This document shows, in pieces, positions 53,506 through 62,603 of a DNA stretch of 64,000 bases. This DNA comes from Kribbella kalugense (GTDB taxonomy: Bacteria; Actinomycetota; Actinomycetes; Propionibacteriales; Kribbellaceae): contig NZ_SODF01000002.1 of the NCBI RefSeq assembly GCF_004365875.1, forward strand, positions 2,544,971 through 2,608,970, in the 5' to 3' direction. The first letter of the stretch is position 1. Every line of letters starts with the position of its first letter. The notes under the pieces are model-generated. The model was not told where the DNA came from. It did not search any database and saw only the letters and a list, made by a program, of their open reading frames with translations. A program made the position numbers and the translations under genes.

Positions 53506-54329
53506 TTGCCCGCGACCGGATCAGCAAGCTGACCGGCAACCTCGTACTGCTGGCGATCGGCGTGCTGTTCGTCCTGCCGTTGCTGTGGGTGCTGTTCGCG
53601 TCGATCAACCGGACTGCCGGCCTGCGGGTCGAGCTGCCGACGCATCCGACCCTTGGGAACTTCAAGGCGGTCCTGAACACCGACACGACGTACCGGCCGG
53701 TGCTGAACGGCATCATCCTGTGTGGCGGCGCGGCCTTGCTGACGATGGTCTGCGCGGTGCTGGCGGCGTACCCGCTGTCGCGCTTCAAGTCGCGGTTCAA
53801 CCGGCCCTTCCTGCTGACCGTGCTGTTCTGCACCGGGCTGCCGATCACCGCGGTGATGGTGCCGGTGTACGGGCTGTTCGTGCAGCTGAACCTGATCGAC
53901 ACCCTCGGCGGCACGATCATGTTCATGGCGACAGCCTCGCTGCCGTTCGCGATCTGGCTGACCAAGACGTTCATGGACGGCGTGCCGCTGTCGCTGGAGG
54001 AAGCGGCGTGGGTCGACGGTGCGACCAGCATGCGAGCCTTGTGGGCGATCGTGCTGCCGTTGATGTGGCCGGGGATCGCGGTGGTGCTGATCTTCACCTT
54101 CATCGGCATGTGGGGCAACTTCTTCGTGCCGTTCATGCTGCTGCTGTCACCCGAGCGGTTGCCGGCGTCGGTGAGCATCTTCACCTTCTTCGGCCAGTAC
54201 GGCGAGCCGAACTACGGACAGCTGGCGGCGTACTCGCTGATCTACACGATGCCCGTCCTGCTGCTGTACCTGTTGCTGAGCCGCAAGCTCGGCGGCGCGT
54301 TCGCCCTCGGCGGCGCGATCAAGGGCTGA
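53502..54329 (+). CDS. ABC sugar transporter permease, MalG type
   Basis: 275 residues with six membrane helices, beginning MIARDRISKLTGNLVLLAIG. The EAA loop is LEEAAWVDGATSMRALWAIV at about 165-185. The ATG overlaps the preceding stop. The stop is one base from the convergent stop of the unknown gene at 54331, leaving no room for a separate terminator. It forms the membrane channel with the MalF-type protein. Confidence 0.92.
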   Translation: MIARDRISKLTGNLVLLAIGVLFVLPLLWVLFASINRTAGLRVELPTHPTLGNFKAVLNTDTTYRPVLNGIILCGGAALLTMVCAVLAAYPLSRFKSRFNRPFLLTVLFCTGLPITAVMVPVYGLFVQLNLIDTLGGTIMFMATASLPFAIWLTKTFMDGVPLSLEEAAWVDGATSMRALWAIVLPLMWPGIAVVLIFTFIGMWGNFFVPFMLLLSPERLPASVSIFTFFGQYGEPNYGQLAAYSLIYTMPVLLLYLLLSRKLGGAFALGGAIKG

Positions 54330-54330
54330 G

Positions 54331-55008
54331 TCAGCGGGCGGCGAGGGTACGGCGGGTTTCCCGCCAGGACTCGAGTTTCTCCTCGAACGTCGAGTCCCAC
54401 TGGAAGTCGGGCACGGCCTTGGCGAACCGGTCGAGAGCGATCGGCGCCAAGGCCGACGCCGTTTCCGGCGCTCCGTCGATGACCAGGGCCAGCCGGACGA
54501 CGAAGGTCACGACTCGAGTCAGGCGAGAGTGGTTGTGTGAGGTCTCCAGCTCCTTGAGCTGAGCCCGGAGCTGCTTGATCGTGCGCAGCGCCGTACGCAG
54601 TTCGCCGCGGCCCGCGGCCGGGACCACCTCGTCGGACGGGATGCCGAGCAGCTCGGCGACATCGTCCAGCTCATCGGCCGGGGTCGCCTTCGACTTGCGG
54701 AGTAGACCTGGCTTGTCGGCCTGAAGGCGCTCGGCGATCAGGTCGAGCAGCTCGTCGACGCCGCGGACGAGCTCGGGGAGTGCGAGGTCGGCGGTCTTGC
54801 GCCGGTTGCTGGCGAGTGAGGTGACGCGCTCATGCTCGTCCTCGACCACGGATCGCACCGAGTCGGGCCAGTCGTCGAGGCCGGTGAGGTCCTCGACATG
54901 CGGCGCGGCCGCGTTGAGCTCGCCGGCGTTCAGCGGTTTGGCGCCGGCGCGGGCCGCGTCGATTTCGTGTTCGTGCTTCTTCTGCGGTCCTGGAACGATT
55001 GAGCTCAC
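54331..55008 (-). CDS. Unrecognised charged helical protein coupled to an MFS gene
   Basis: 225 residues, no signal peptide or membrane helix; I do not recognise it. It is rich in Glu, Asp, Arg and Leu and mostly helical. Residues about 75-100 (LPELVRGVDELLDLIAERLQ) and about 135-155 (ELRTALRTIKQLRAQLKELE) look like coiled coils. The C-terminal 70 residues hold a hydrophobic helix pair (RVVTFVVRLALVIDGAPETA). The start is a GTG at 55008 that overlaps the MFS stop (GTGA), which suggests co-expression. No catalytic motif is seen. Confidence 0.7.
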   Translation of the reverse strand: MSSIVPGPQKKHEHEIDAARAGAKPLNAGELNAAAPHVEDLTGLDDWPDSVRSVVEDEHERVTSLASNRRKTADLALPELVRGVDELLDLIAERLQADKPGLLRKSKATPADELDDVAELLGIPSDEVVPAAGRGELRTALRTIKQLRAQLKELETSHNHSRLTRVVTFVVRLALVIDGAPETASALAPIALDRFAKAVPDFQWDSTFEEKLESWRETRRTLAAR

Positions 55009-56216
55009 ACGCCCACCCTACGCAGGTTCCACACGGACGGGACCACGAGCGTGATGACGGTGATGAGGACGAACAGGGCGGCGCCGTACAGTTCGACGGC
55101 TTTGACGCTGATGACGGCGGCGACGTACCCGACGGTGAGCTGGCCGGCTGGGCCGGCGATGAAGGAGCCGAGCATGTCGTACGACGACACTCTCGACAGC
55201 TTGTCGATCGGTACGTGTTGGCCGAGCGCGGTCTCCCAGCTGATGCCGAAGATGTCGAAGCCGATTCCGAGGACGAACGCGGCGGCGGCCATCGCGAGCG
55301 TGTTCGGCAGCAGGGCCAGGCAGAGCATGACCGGGACGGTAAGGAGCATGCCGAGCATCCCGGTGCGGAGTGGGTAGCGCGGTTTGAGCCGGAGCATGAT
55401 GATGCCGCTGGCAACGAGTCCGGCGCCGAAGCAGGCGCTCACCAGACCCCACCCGGTCCGGCCGAAGGTGCGGTCCGCGATCACCGGGCCGAGAGTTTGA
55501 TAACAGGCCGTGAAGATCAGGTTCAGCAGCCCGAACGCGAGCACGATCACCCAGATCCACTGCCGGGACACGAACTCGCTCCAGCCTTCGCGCAGATCGG
55601 TCAGTATGGAGCTGGCCTGACGTTCGATCCGCGGGATCGTCAGCCGGGACAGCAGGACGGCGCCAATCAAGAACGTCACGCCGTCGACCGCAAGACCGAC
55701 GCCGGGACCGGTCAGACCGACGATCACGCCGGCCACCGCGCCGCCGCCGATCATCGCGGCGGACCGCGCGAAGCCCGCGATCGCGTTCGCCTGCGGGAGC
55801 TCGGTCCGGTCCACGATCGACGGCAGGATCCCGGTCATCGCGGGCATCACGAACGCGGACGCAACCCCGTTCACCGCCTCGATCGCAGCGAGTTGCCAGA
55901 TGGTCGCGTGTCCGGAGAGTACGAGCGTCGCGGCGAGACCCTGGGTGAGTCCGCTGATCGTGTTGGCGACCACGAGGACCAGATGCCGGGGGAGCCGGTC
56001 GGCGATCACACCACCGATCAGCAGGAAGACGATGTTCGGGATACTCCGCGCCGCGAGCACCGTCCCGACCGCACTCGCCGAGTCGGACACATCCAGCACC
56101 GCGAACACCAACGCCACCGGCGCGATCGACGACCCAAGAATCGAAATGAACCGAGCCGAGATGAAAACCCGCACATCCCGATGCCGCAGTACCGCCAAGT
56201 CCTCCCGAAACCCCAC
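55005..56216 (-). CDS. MFS transporter, MFS_3/enterobactin-exporter-like
   Basis: 403 residues with twelve predicted membrane helices, GTG start at 56216. VFISARFISILGSSIAPVAL is helix 1, GGVIADRLPRHLVLVVAN the loop 2-3 motif, and ANAIAGFARSAAMIGGGAVAG the central helix 5 region. The type is usually annotated as drug or siderophore exporter; the substrate cannot be read from sequence. The downstream unknown gene overlaps its stop. Confidence 0.88.
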   Translation of the reverse strand: MGFREDLAVLRHRDVRVFISARFISILGSSIAPVALVFAVLDVSDSASAVGTVLAARSIPNIVFLLIGGVIADRLPRHLVLVVANTISGLTQGLAATLVLSGHATIWQLAAIEAVNGVASAFVMPAMTGILPSIVDRTELPQANAIAGFARSAAMIGGGAVAGVIVGLTGPGVGLAVDGVTFLIGAVLLSRLTIPRIERQASSILTDLREGWSEFVSRQWIWVIVLAFGLLNLIFTACYQTLGPVIADRTFGRTGWGLVSACFGAGLVASGIIMLRLKPRYPLRTGMLGMLLTVPVMLCLALLPNTLAMAAAAFVLGIGFDIFGISWETALGQHVPIDKLSRVSSYDMLGSFIAGPAGQLTVGYVAAVISVKAVELYGAALFVLITVITLVVPSVWNLRRVGV

Positions 56217-56416
56217 TACGCCCCCTCGTCGCTCCGAACCCGCCGATCCTACGGTCTGCCGCTCCCGCCCGACGTCCTGTTTTCGGAGGGCAGACGATCA
56301 CCGTGCCGTCACCCAGGGGCTGTTTACCTGGAGTGGCTGTCCTTCGTTGTCACTGGGTGTGATCAGGGGATTGCCGCTACCTTGGGGTATTGGTCCTTCG
56401 AACTGCAGGAGGCTCC

Positions 56417-56842
56417 GTGAAGATCAACGACGTACTGCGCGGCAAGGGCAACCAGGTCGTGACCATCTCCCCAGACGCCACTGTCACCGAGCTGCTCGCC
56501 CTGCTGGCCGAACACAACATCGGCGCGGTGGTGGTCAGCACGAACGGGTCGTCGGTGGACGGCATCGTGTCCGAGCGCGACATCGTCCGGCTGTGGAACG
56601 GGACTCCGGACGCCGGTGACGTCCGGGTCAGCGCGATCATGACCGCCGAGGTCCGTACGGCGACACCGGACGACCTGCTCGACAACCTGATGCTGCTGAT
56701 GACCGAGCACCGGATCCGGCACGTCCCGGTCGTTGTCGACGGCAACCTGGCCGGCCTGGTCAGCATCGGCGACGTGGTCAAGTCCCGGATCGGCGAACTC
56801 GAGTTCGAGCGAGAACAACTCTCCAACTACATCAGCAGCTGA
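56417..56842 (+). CDS. Two-CBS-domain protein
   Basis: 141 residues, two CBS motifs in tandem (about 8-65 and 75-130): VVTISPDATVTELLALLAEH, IVSERDIVRLWNG, VRTATPDDLLDNLMLLM and HVPVVVDGNLAGLVSIGDVV. They would bind an adenine nucleotide such as AMP, ATP or NADH and act as an energy sensor. The GTG at 56417 has AGGAGG six bases upstream and is clearly the start. The 200-base region in front holds no evident operator. Homologues in actinobacteria are often hypoxia or stress induced. Confidence 0.92.
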   Translation: MKINDVLRGKGNQVVTISPDATVTELLALLAEHNIGAVVVSTNGSSVDGIVSERDIVRLWNGTPDAGDVRVSAIMTAEVRTATPDDLLDNLMLLMTEHRIRHVPVVVDGNLAGLVSIGDVVKSRIGELEFEREQLSNYISS

Positions 56843-56846
56843 AGGA

Positions 56847-56873
56847 CTCTGCCCCGGACGACCCGGGGCAGAG
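56847..56873. terminator. Bidirectional terminator hairpin
   Basis: CTCTGCCCCGG and CCGGGGCAGAG (56847-56857, 56863-56873) pair perfectly over 11 bp with a 5-base loop, between the convergent CBS and M16 genes. Confidence 0.85.
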
Positions 56874-56881
56874 AACCCAGC

Positions 56882-58231
56882 TCAGCTCAGGTCGATCAGC
56901 TCGCCGAGGTCGAGGCCCTCGAGTTGCGGGCGGACGTCCTTGGCTTCCCCGACCACGACCACGAGCAGCCCGTCGGTGCCGACGTACCGGCGGTACGCGT
57001 CGGTGGCCTCGGCTGCGGTGGTGGCCGCGATCTGGGCGAGGTACGTGTCGGCGAAGTCGACCGGTACGCCGTTCGCGATGTTGGAGCCCACCTGCTGAGC
57101 GACCGAGTCGGCCTGCTCGTAGCGCAGGGGAGCGGTCCGGATCAGGCTGTCCTTGGCCTCCTGGACCTCCTGCTCGGTGAGGCCGTCGCGGGCCTCGCGC
57201 AGGATGCGCAGCGCGTCGCCGATCGCGGCCCCGGTCACTTCGGTACGCACGGCGCCGCCGAGGCTGAACGTCCCGCCCTTGCGGGGCGCGGCGAAGCTGG
57301 TCCGGGTGCCGTACGTGTACCCCTTCTCCTCGCGGAGCACGGTGTCCACGCGTGAGGTGATCGTCCCGCCGACGACGTGGTTAGCGACCGCGGCCGAGCC
57401 CCACGCCGGGTCCCGTCGGTCAGGGCCGGCGCACCCGATCAGCAGCTGGCTCTGCACCGAGCCCGGCCGGTCGACGAGCACGACCCGGTTACCCGGGATG
57501 TAGATCGGCTCCGGCGTCGCCAACGCCGTACCGGCAGTCGCGGTCCAGCCGCTGAACGCGTCGTCGATGATCCCGGCCACGTCCACACCGGTCGCATCGC
57601 CGGCGAACAGGATCTCCGCCCGCTCCGGGGAGATGTTGTTGCGGTAGAAGTCGGCCACCTCGACGTTCGTCAGCGGACGGATCGTGTCCGGCGATCCCGC
57701 GGTCGGGCGCGACCGCCGCGTCGACGAGTCGAAGAGATGCGCCGCGAACGCCTCGCGGGCCCGGTAGCCGGCATTGGCCCGCTCCTGGTTGATCTCACCG
57801 AGCCGGATCGTGACGTGCCGGCCGACATCGGCCTGGTTGAACGCGGGCCGCGTGATCGCCTCCGCGAGCAAGCGAACCGCCGGCTCGAGATGCGACACCG
57901 GCACCGAGATCTCCACGTGCAGTGCGTCCGAGCTGACATCGACGCCGTACGCCGCTCCGTGGCGCTCCAACGCGGCGGCGAACTCGTTGGCCGAGTGCAA
58001 CTCGGTCCCCTCGTCGAGCGTCCGCGACATGATCGTCGCGACGCCCTCGAGCTCGCGCGGCTCCGCGATCAGCGGCATCGCGATCGTGACCCGGACGGTG
58101 GCGACGTACTGCCCCGGACGGTCGAAGACGTGCATCGGCGTACCGGTGCTGGACCGCGTGGTCACTGCCTCCGGGAACTTCCACGGGCGCGGCGCACCGA
58201 CGGCCGGCGGGGTGGTCAGAACCTGGTTCAT
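56882..58231 (-). CDS. M16-family peptidase-like protein lacking the zinc motif
   Basis: 449 residues. The fold matches M16 (LEGVATIMSRTLDEGT at the first strand region; YTYGTRTSFAAPRKGGTFSL and ALRILREARDGLTEQEV in the C-half), but the HxxEH zinc site is absent; the aligned place reads MSRTLDEGT. It is therefore the non-catalytic partner of the preceding M16 protein, as in the alpha/beta pairs of mitochondrial processing peptidase. The ATG at 58231 overlaps the partner's stop (ATGA), so both are made in equal amounts. Cytosolic; the substrate is unknown. Confidence 0.88.
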   Translation of the reverse strand: MNQVLTTPPAVGAPRPWKFPEAVTTRSSTGTPMHVFDRPGQYVATVRVTIAMPLIAEPRELEGVATIMSRTLDEGTELHSANEFAAALERHGAAYGVDVSSDALHVEISVPVSHLEPAVRLLAEAITRPAFNQADVGRHVTIRLGEINQERANAGYRAREAFAAHLFDSSTRRSRPTAGSPDTIRPLTNVEVADFYRNNISPERAEILFAGDATGVDVAGIIDDAFSGWTATAGTALATPEPIYIPGNRVVLVDRPGSVQSQLLIGCAGPDRRDPAWGSAAVANHVVGGTITSRVDTVLREEKGYTYGTRTSFAAPRKGGTFSLGGAVRTEVTGAAIGDALRILREARDGLTEQEVQEAKDSLIRTAPLRYEQADSVAQQVGSNIANGVPVDFADTYLAQIAATTAAEATDAYRRYVGTDGLLVVVVGEAKDVRPQLEGLDLGELIDLS

Positions 58232-59529
58232 GCCTGCTCTCCTGCGGTCTCCGAAGCTTCGGCTTCCTTGCGGCGGTAGGTGACCTGGACCCGGCCGTTC
58301 GCCCGGATCCACTGCCGCGCGGCCGCCTGCACCTGCTCGACGGTCACAGCCTGCACCTGGTCGATCCGGGTGTTGATCCGGCCCGGATCGCCGAAGAGCA
58401 AGGCGTGGTGCGAGATCTCGTCGGCCCGGCCGGCGCACGACGCCAGCTGCTCGAGCCAGTCCCGCTCGGCCTGCGCCTGCACAGTGGCGAGCTCGTCCTC
58501 GGTAACGCCTTCCTCAGCGAGCTTCTCGATCTCCTCGAGCAGCGCGTCCTCGACCGTCTGCAGGTCGATGCCGTCCGACGCGATCCCGGTCAGCGTCCCG
58601 AACGAGACGCCGCCGATCAACGGCAGCGCACCGCCGGACACCGACTGCGCGATCTGCTCGTCGCGAACCAGCCGTCGATTCAAGCGACCGCTCTGACCGG
58701 CAGCGAGGATGTCGAGCGCGAGCCCGGCCGCGTCCAGCTCCGGCGTCCCGTCCACCGGCAGCCGGAACATCATCGTGACCAGATCGGACGGTACGTCGGA
58801 CTCCACGTCGTCCCGCTGTACGTCGGTCATCGGCCCGATCGTCCCGTCCGGCGCGGGCGGCGGCTGCGGGATCGCCGGCAGATGTCCGAAGTACCGCTTG
58901 GCGGCGTCGAACGCATCCTCCTCGGAGACGTCACCGACGATCGTCAGGACCGCGTTGTTCGGCCCGTAGTACTTGCGGAAGAACGCGTGCACGTCCTCCA
59001 CTGAGGCGGCGTCCAGGTCGGCCATCGAGCCGATCGTCATGTGCGCGTACGGGTGTCCTTCGGGGAAGGCGAGCTTGACGAGTCGCTCGTACGAGTCGCC
59101 GTACGGGCGGTTGTCGTAGGTCTGCCGCTTCTCCTCCTTGACCACGTCGCGCTGGTTGTCCAGATTCTCCTGGTTGACCGCGTCGAGCAGGTAGCCCATC
59201 CGGTCCGCCTCGAGCCAGAGCGCGAGGTCGAGACCGCCGCTGGGCAGCGACTCGAAGTAGTTCGTGCGGTCGAAGAAGGTGCTCGCGTTCAGACTGGCGC
59301 CGGCCGTCTCCAGCAGACTGAAGTGCTGACCGGAGGCGACGTTGCGCGACCCCTGGAACATCAGGTGCTCGAAGAGGTGCGCGAACCCGGTCAGCCCTGC
59401 CGGTTCGTGCCGCGATCCGACGTCGTACCAGAGGTTGACGGCGACGATGGGGACGGCACGGTCGGAGCTGACGACGACCCGCAGGCCGTTGTCGAGCGTC
59501 TGCTCCACGATGGGGTACGTCAAGGGCAT
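58228..59529 (-). CDS. M16-family zinc peptidase, catalytic subunit
   Basis: 433 residues. GFAHLFEHLMFQGS contains HxxEH (zinc ligands and general base); the third ligand Glu lies about 75 residues on in the EEKRQTYDNRPYG region. KYYGPNNAVLTIVGDV and YLLDAVNQENLDNQRDVV are also conserved. It cleaves short peptides or protein fragments inside its clam-shell with the partner subunit encoded next. The start is ATG 59529 with GGTGG upstream; ATG 59541 is possible. Confidence 0.9.
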   Translation of the reverse strand: MPLTYPIVEQTLDNGLRVVVSSDRAVPIVAVNLWYDVGSRHEPAGLTGFAHLFEHLMFQGSRNVASGQHFSLLETAGASLNASTFFDRTNYFESLPSGGLDLALWLEADRMGYLLDAVNQENLDNQRDVVKEEKRQTYDNRPYGDSYERLVKLAFPEGHPYAHMTIGSMADLDAASVEDVHAFFRKYYGPNNAVLTIVGDVSEEDAFDAAKRYFGHLPAIPQPPPAPDGTIGPMTDVQRDDVESDVPSDLVTMMFRLPVDGTPELDAAGLALDILAAGQSGRLNRRLVRDEQIAQSVSGGALPLIGGVSFGTLTGIASDGIDLQTVEDALLEEIEKLAEEGVTEDELATVQAQAERDWLEQLASCAGRADEISHHALLFGDPGRINTRIDQVQAVTVEQVQAAARQWIRANGRVQVTYRRKEAEASETAGEQA

Positions 59530-59657
59530 ACCGGCCACCATACGTGGTCGGGAAACTCCCCGGCCGAGATTGTCGATCCCGGCCCGGGTCGCGCATCGGA
59601 GTGGTAGATGCTGTAACAGACCAGGCAGCGGACATGGACGAGAGAGGTGACCCGCAA

Positions 59658-60005
59658 GTGGGCAAGTACCTGGTGATGATCTACGACGACGAGGCGAAGT
59701 GGGCCGCGGACGACGGATCGGTGATGGAGCAGAACCACAAGAACCATCAAGCCTTCGCCGAGACCAACGGGTCCGCGCTTCGCGGCGGCGGGCAGCTCGA
59801 CGGGAGTGAGACCGCGACCTCGATCCGGTCCGACGGGAACGGCGGGTACGTCGTGACCGACGGGACGTTCGCGGAGACCAAAGAGGTGATGGGCGGCTAC
59901 TACATCATCGAGGCGGCCGACCTGGACGAGGCGCTCGCGATCGCCAAGCAGGTGCCCTCCCCGATGGGTGGTGTCGAGGTCCGTCCCCTGGTCAACGGTG
60001 GCTGA
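59658..60005 (+). CDS. YCII-related (DGPF-type) protein
   Basis: 115 residues, a single ferredoxin-like YCII domain: GKYLVMIYDDEAKW at the start, DGTFAETKEVMGGYYIIEA in the middle (the DGPF-type signature) and MGGVEVRPLV at the end. The GTG start at 59658 has AGGTGA upstream; the frame is open upstream with ATG at 59634. It overlaps the sigma-factor gene by eight bases. Such DGPF proteins are known genetic partners of ECF42 sigma factors; the molecular role is unclear. Confidence 0.87.
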   Translation: MGKYLVMIYDDEAKWAADDGSVMEQNHKNHQAFAETNGSALRGGGQLDGSETATSIRSDGNGGYVVTDGTFAETKEVMGGYYIIEAADLDEALAIAKQVPSPMGGVEVRPLVNGG

Positions 60006-61200
60006 TCCGATCGCGCAGGCGGTTGCGGAGGCTCACTCGACCGAGTGGGCCTCCGTGCTCGCCGCAACGGCACGGGTCGCGGCCGATCTCGATCTGGCCG
60101 AGGACTGTGTGCAGGACGCGTACGCCAAGGCGCTGGTGCACTGGCGTGAACAGGGCGTGCCGAAGAAGCCGGGTGCTTGGCTGACGACGGTCGCGACTCG
60201 GCGGGCGCTGGAGCACCGGCGGCGGGACGACGTGGCTCGTCGAAAGCTGCCGTTGCTGATTCCGGATGAGCAGGCCTCTGATGGGGTCTTTCCGGACGAC
60301 CGGCTGCGGTTGGTGTTCACCTGCTGCCACCCGGCGCTGGCGCAGGAGGCGCAGATCGCGCTGACGCTTCGGCTCGTCTGCGGGCTGTCGTCGGCGGAGA
60401 TCGCGAAGGCGTTCCTGGTCAAGGAAGCCACGATGCAGGCCCGGATCACCCGCGCCAAGCACAAGATCTCCCGCTCGGGCATCGCCTACCGGATCCCGCT
60501 GCTGGCGGACTTGCCGGAGCGCATCGACGCTGTGCTGGACGTCGTACACCTCGTCTACACGGCTGGTCATACCGCGGCGGATGGCGACGAGCTGACGCGG
60601 CCCGATCTGGCCCGGCGAGGGCTCGATCTTGCCCGGATGATGCGGCTCCTGGTGCCCGAGAGTTCGGAGGCGGCGGGATTGCTCGCGTTGCTGGTACTGA
60701 CGGACTCGCGGCAGGCGGCGCGCGTCGACGACGACGGGCGTCTGGTGCTCATGGAGGACCAGGACCGCTCGCGCTGGGACGAGGAGCTGATCACCGAAGG
60801 GCTGGAGCTGGTGCCTGAGGCGTTGGCGAACGCGGGCCGGTTCGGGGTGATGGCGGCGATCGCGGCAGTGCATGCGGAGACGAAGCGCTGGGAAGACACC
60901 GACTGGCAGGAGATCCTCGGGCTCTACGACCTGCTCCTGGCCCGCTGGCCTTCGCCTGTGGTCGCACTGAACCGGGTGGTGGCGCTCAGCTACGTCGACG
61001 GACCCGAAGCGGCGCTCCACCAGTTGCAGGACGACCCGGCGTTGGCGACGTACCCGTATCTCGCGTCCACGCGCGCGGAGCTGTTGCGTCGTACCGGGCG
61101 GGACGCCGAGGCGCAGGCGGCGTACGAAGAGGCCTTGGCCTTCACCAGCAACGCTGTCGAGGCGGAGTTCCTGCAGCGGCGGATTACTCGAGGCGGCTGA
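59998..61200 (+). CDS. ECF sigma factor of the ECF42 type with long C-terminal domain
   Basis: 400 residues, GTG start inside the YCII gene's 3' end. Sigma region 2 is at about 15-80 (DLAEDCVQDAYAKAL) and region 4 at about 105-170 (LTLRLVCGLSSAEIAKAFLV). A long C-terminal extension follows, with the conserved block HLVYTAG near 185, the strong motif MEDQDRSRWDEELI at about 255-268 and helical TPR-like repeats to the end. This architecture and the DGPF neighbour match ECF42. There is no anti-sigma gene; in this group the C-terminal domain is thought to modulate activity. The 3' end overlaps the convergent HisN-like gene by 17 bases. Confidence 0.9.
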   Translation: MADPIAQAVAEAHSTEWASVLAATARVAADLDLAEDCVQDAYAKALVHWREQGVPKKPGAWLTTVATRRALEHRRRDDVARRKLPLLIPDEQASDGVFPDDRLRLVFTCCHPALAQEAQIALTLRLVCGLSSAEIAKAFLVKEATMQARITRAKHKISRSGIAYRIPLLADLPERIDAVLDVVHLVYTAGHTAADGDELTRPDLARRGLDLARMMRLLVPESSEAAGLLALLVLTDSRQAARVDDDGRLVLMEDQDRSRWDEELITEGLELVPEALANAGRFGVMAAIAAVHAETKRWEDTDWQEILGLYDLLLARWPSPVVALNRVVALSYVDGPEAALHQLQDDPALATYPYLASTRAELLRRTGRDAEAQAAYEEALAFTSNAVEAEFLQRRITRGG

Positions 61201-61963
61201 GTACTTCGTCGTGCAGGCGGCCGTTGGTGGCGACGGCGTTCGGGCCGCTCGGGCCCGGCTTGCCCTCGACCGAGGTGAACTTGCCGCCGGCCTCGTCGAC
61301 GATGATCGCCAGCGCGGCCATGTCGTACAGGTTGAGCTCGGGCTCGGCTGCGATGTCGACCGCGCCTTCCGCGACCAGCATGTACGACCAGAAGTCGCCG
61401 TACGCACGGGTCCGCCAGACCGTGTCCATCAGGTCGGCCCACTGGTTCTTCTTGCCGATCTTCTCCCAGCCCTTGAGCGAGGCGTACGACAGCGAGGCGT
61501 CCTCGATCTTGCTCACGTCGCTGACCCGGCACGGCTGCGACGAGTGCAGCGCGCGGCCGGTCCAGGCGCCGTCGCCGTACGACGCCCACCAGCGCTTCCC
61601 GAGCGCCGGGGCGGAGACCACGCCGACGACGACCTGGTCCTCGATCATCAGGCTGATCAGCGTCGCCCAGACCGGGACGCCACGGATGTAGTTCTTGGTG
61701 CCGTCGATCGGGTCCACGACCCAGCGGCGTACGCCCCAGCCGGAGGTGCCGTCCTCCTCGCCCACGAACGCGTCCCGCGGGCGGGCCCGGGAGAGCGTCT
61801 TGCGCATCACGTCTTCGACCTTCTTGTCGGATTCGCTCACCGGGGTCAGGTCCGGCTTGGTGGCCACGTGCAGGTCGAGCGCCTTGTAGCGGTCCATCGT
61901 GGTCGAGTCCGCGTCGTCGGCCAGGATGTGGGCGAGCCGCAGGTCATCCGTGTGCGAAGGCAT
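61184..61963 (-). CDS. hisN: Inositol-monophosphatase-family phosphatase, probable histidinol-phosphatase
   Basis: 259 residues. VGEEDG and the metal-binding signature VVDPIDGTKNYIRG, with LYDMAALAIIVDEAGG near the C-terminus, are IMPase-fold motifs. Length and placement next to rsgA and aroA fit the actinobacterial HisN-type histidinol-phosphatase, which makes histidinol for histidine synthesis. Substrate use as inositol phosphatase cannot be excluded. The ATG at 61963 precedes a 145-base gap shared with the divergent DUF2231-like gene. Confidence 0.85.
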   Translation of the reverse strand: MPSHTDDLRLAHILADDADSTTMDRYKALDLHVATKPDLTPVSESDKKVEDVMRKTLSRARPRDAFVGEEDGTSGWGVRRWVVDPIDGTKNYIRGVPVWATLISLMIEDQVVVGVVSAPALGKRWWASYGDGAWTGRALHSSQPCRVSDVSKIEDASLSYASLKGWEKIGKKNQWADLMDTVWRTRAYGDFWSYMLVAEGAVDIAAEPELNLYDMAALAIIVDEAGGKFTSVEGKPGPSGPNAVATNGRLHDEVLSRLE

Positions 61964-62108
61964 GCCGGAAGGCTAGCCTGACCTGCCGCTGAGCGGGGCA
62001 GGTGTCCGGCGAACGTTGCGGATCGGTTGCGGCGCGAATTGAACCTAAATGGGTCATTGAACGTGCAGTTAGTGTCTGACCACGATCTACGAACGCCAGG
62101 AGGCGTCA

Positions 62109-62603
62109 ATGTTCGAGCGCTTCGGTGACCTGCCGCTGCATGTGCTGGTGGTCCATCTCACTGTGGTCGTGTTGCCGGTGGCGGCGCTGACCGGGCTGGT
62201 GTTCGCGTTGGTGCCGCGCTGGCGCTGGTTCCTGCGCTGGCCGGCCCTGGTGCTCGGGGTCGGGGCGCTGGTGTGCACGTTCGTTGCGAAGGAGAGTGGC
62301 CAGGCGTTCGTGGCCGCGGTCCCGACGCTGCAGAAGGCGGTTGAGCTGCACGAGAAGCGTGCCGACCTGCTGTTCTGGTACGTGCTGATCTTCGCGGTCG
62401 TTGCCGTCGCCGCCTTCTTGCTGCTGTCCGGACCGTCCGCGCTGGCGTCCGGAAAGGGTGCCAAGGCAACCAAGAGCCGTCCGCTCGAGATCGTCACCCA
62501 GGTCGCCGTCGTGGTGATCGCCGTTCTCGTTCTCTGGCAGACCATCCGCACCGGGGACGCCGGCGCCAAGGCTGTCTGGACCGGCCAGCTTCCGCCTAAG
62601 TAG
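62109..62603 (+). CDS. DUF2231-type membrane protein
   Basis: 164 residues with four membrane helices. LPLHVLVVHLTVVVLPVAAL starts helix 1 with the His and Pro of DUF2231, and ELHEKRADLLFWYVLIFAVV gives helix 3. The family includes cytochrome-like, possibly haem-binding membrane proteins, but function is unknown; the paired His residues (HVLVVH; ELHEK) could ligate haem. The ATG has AGGAGG upstream, and the gene lies between hisN and rsgA on the opposite strand. Its last eight bases overlap the convergent rsgA stop. Confidence 0.85.
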   Translation: MFERFGDLPLHVLVVHLTVVVLPVAALTGLVFALVPRWRWFLRWPALVLGVGALVCTFVAKESGQAFVAAVPTLQKAVELHEKRADLLFWYVLIFAVVAVAAFLLLSGPSALASGKGAKATKSRPLEIVTQVAVVVIAVLVLWQTIRTGDAGAKAVWTGQLPPK

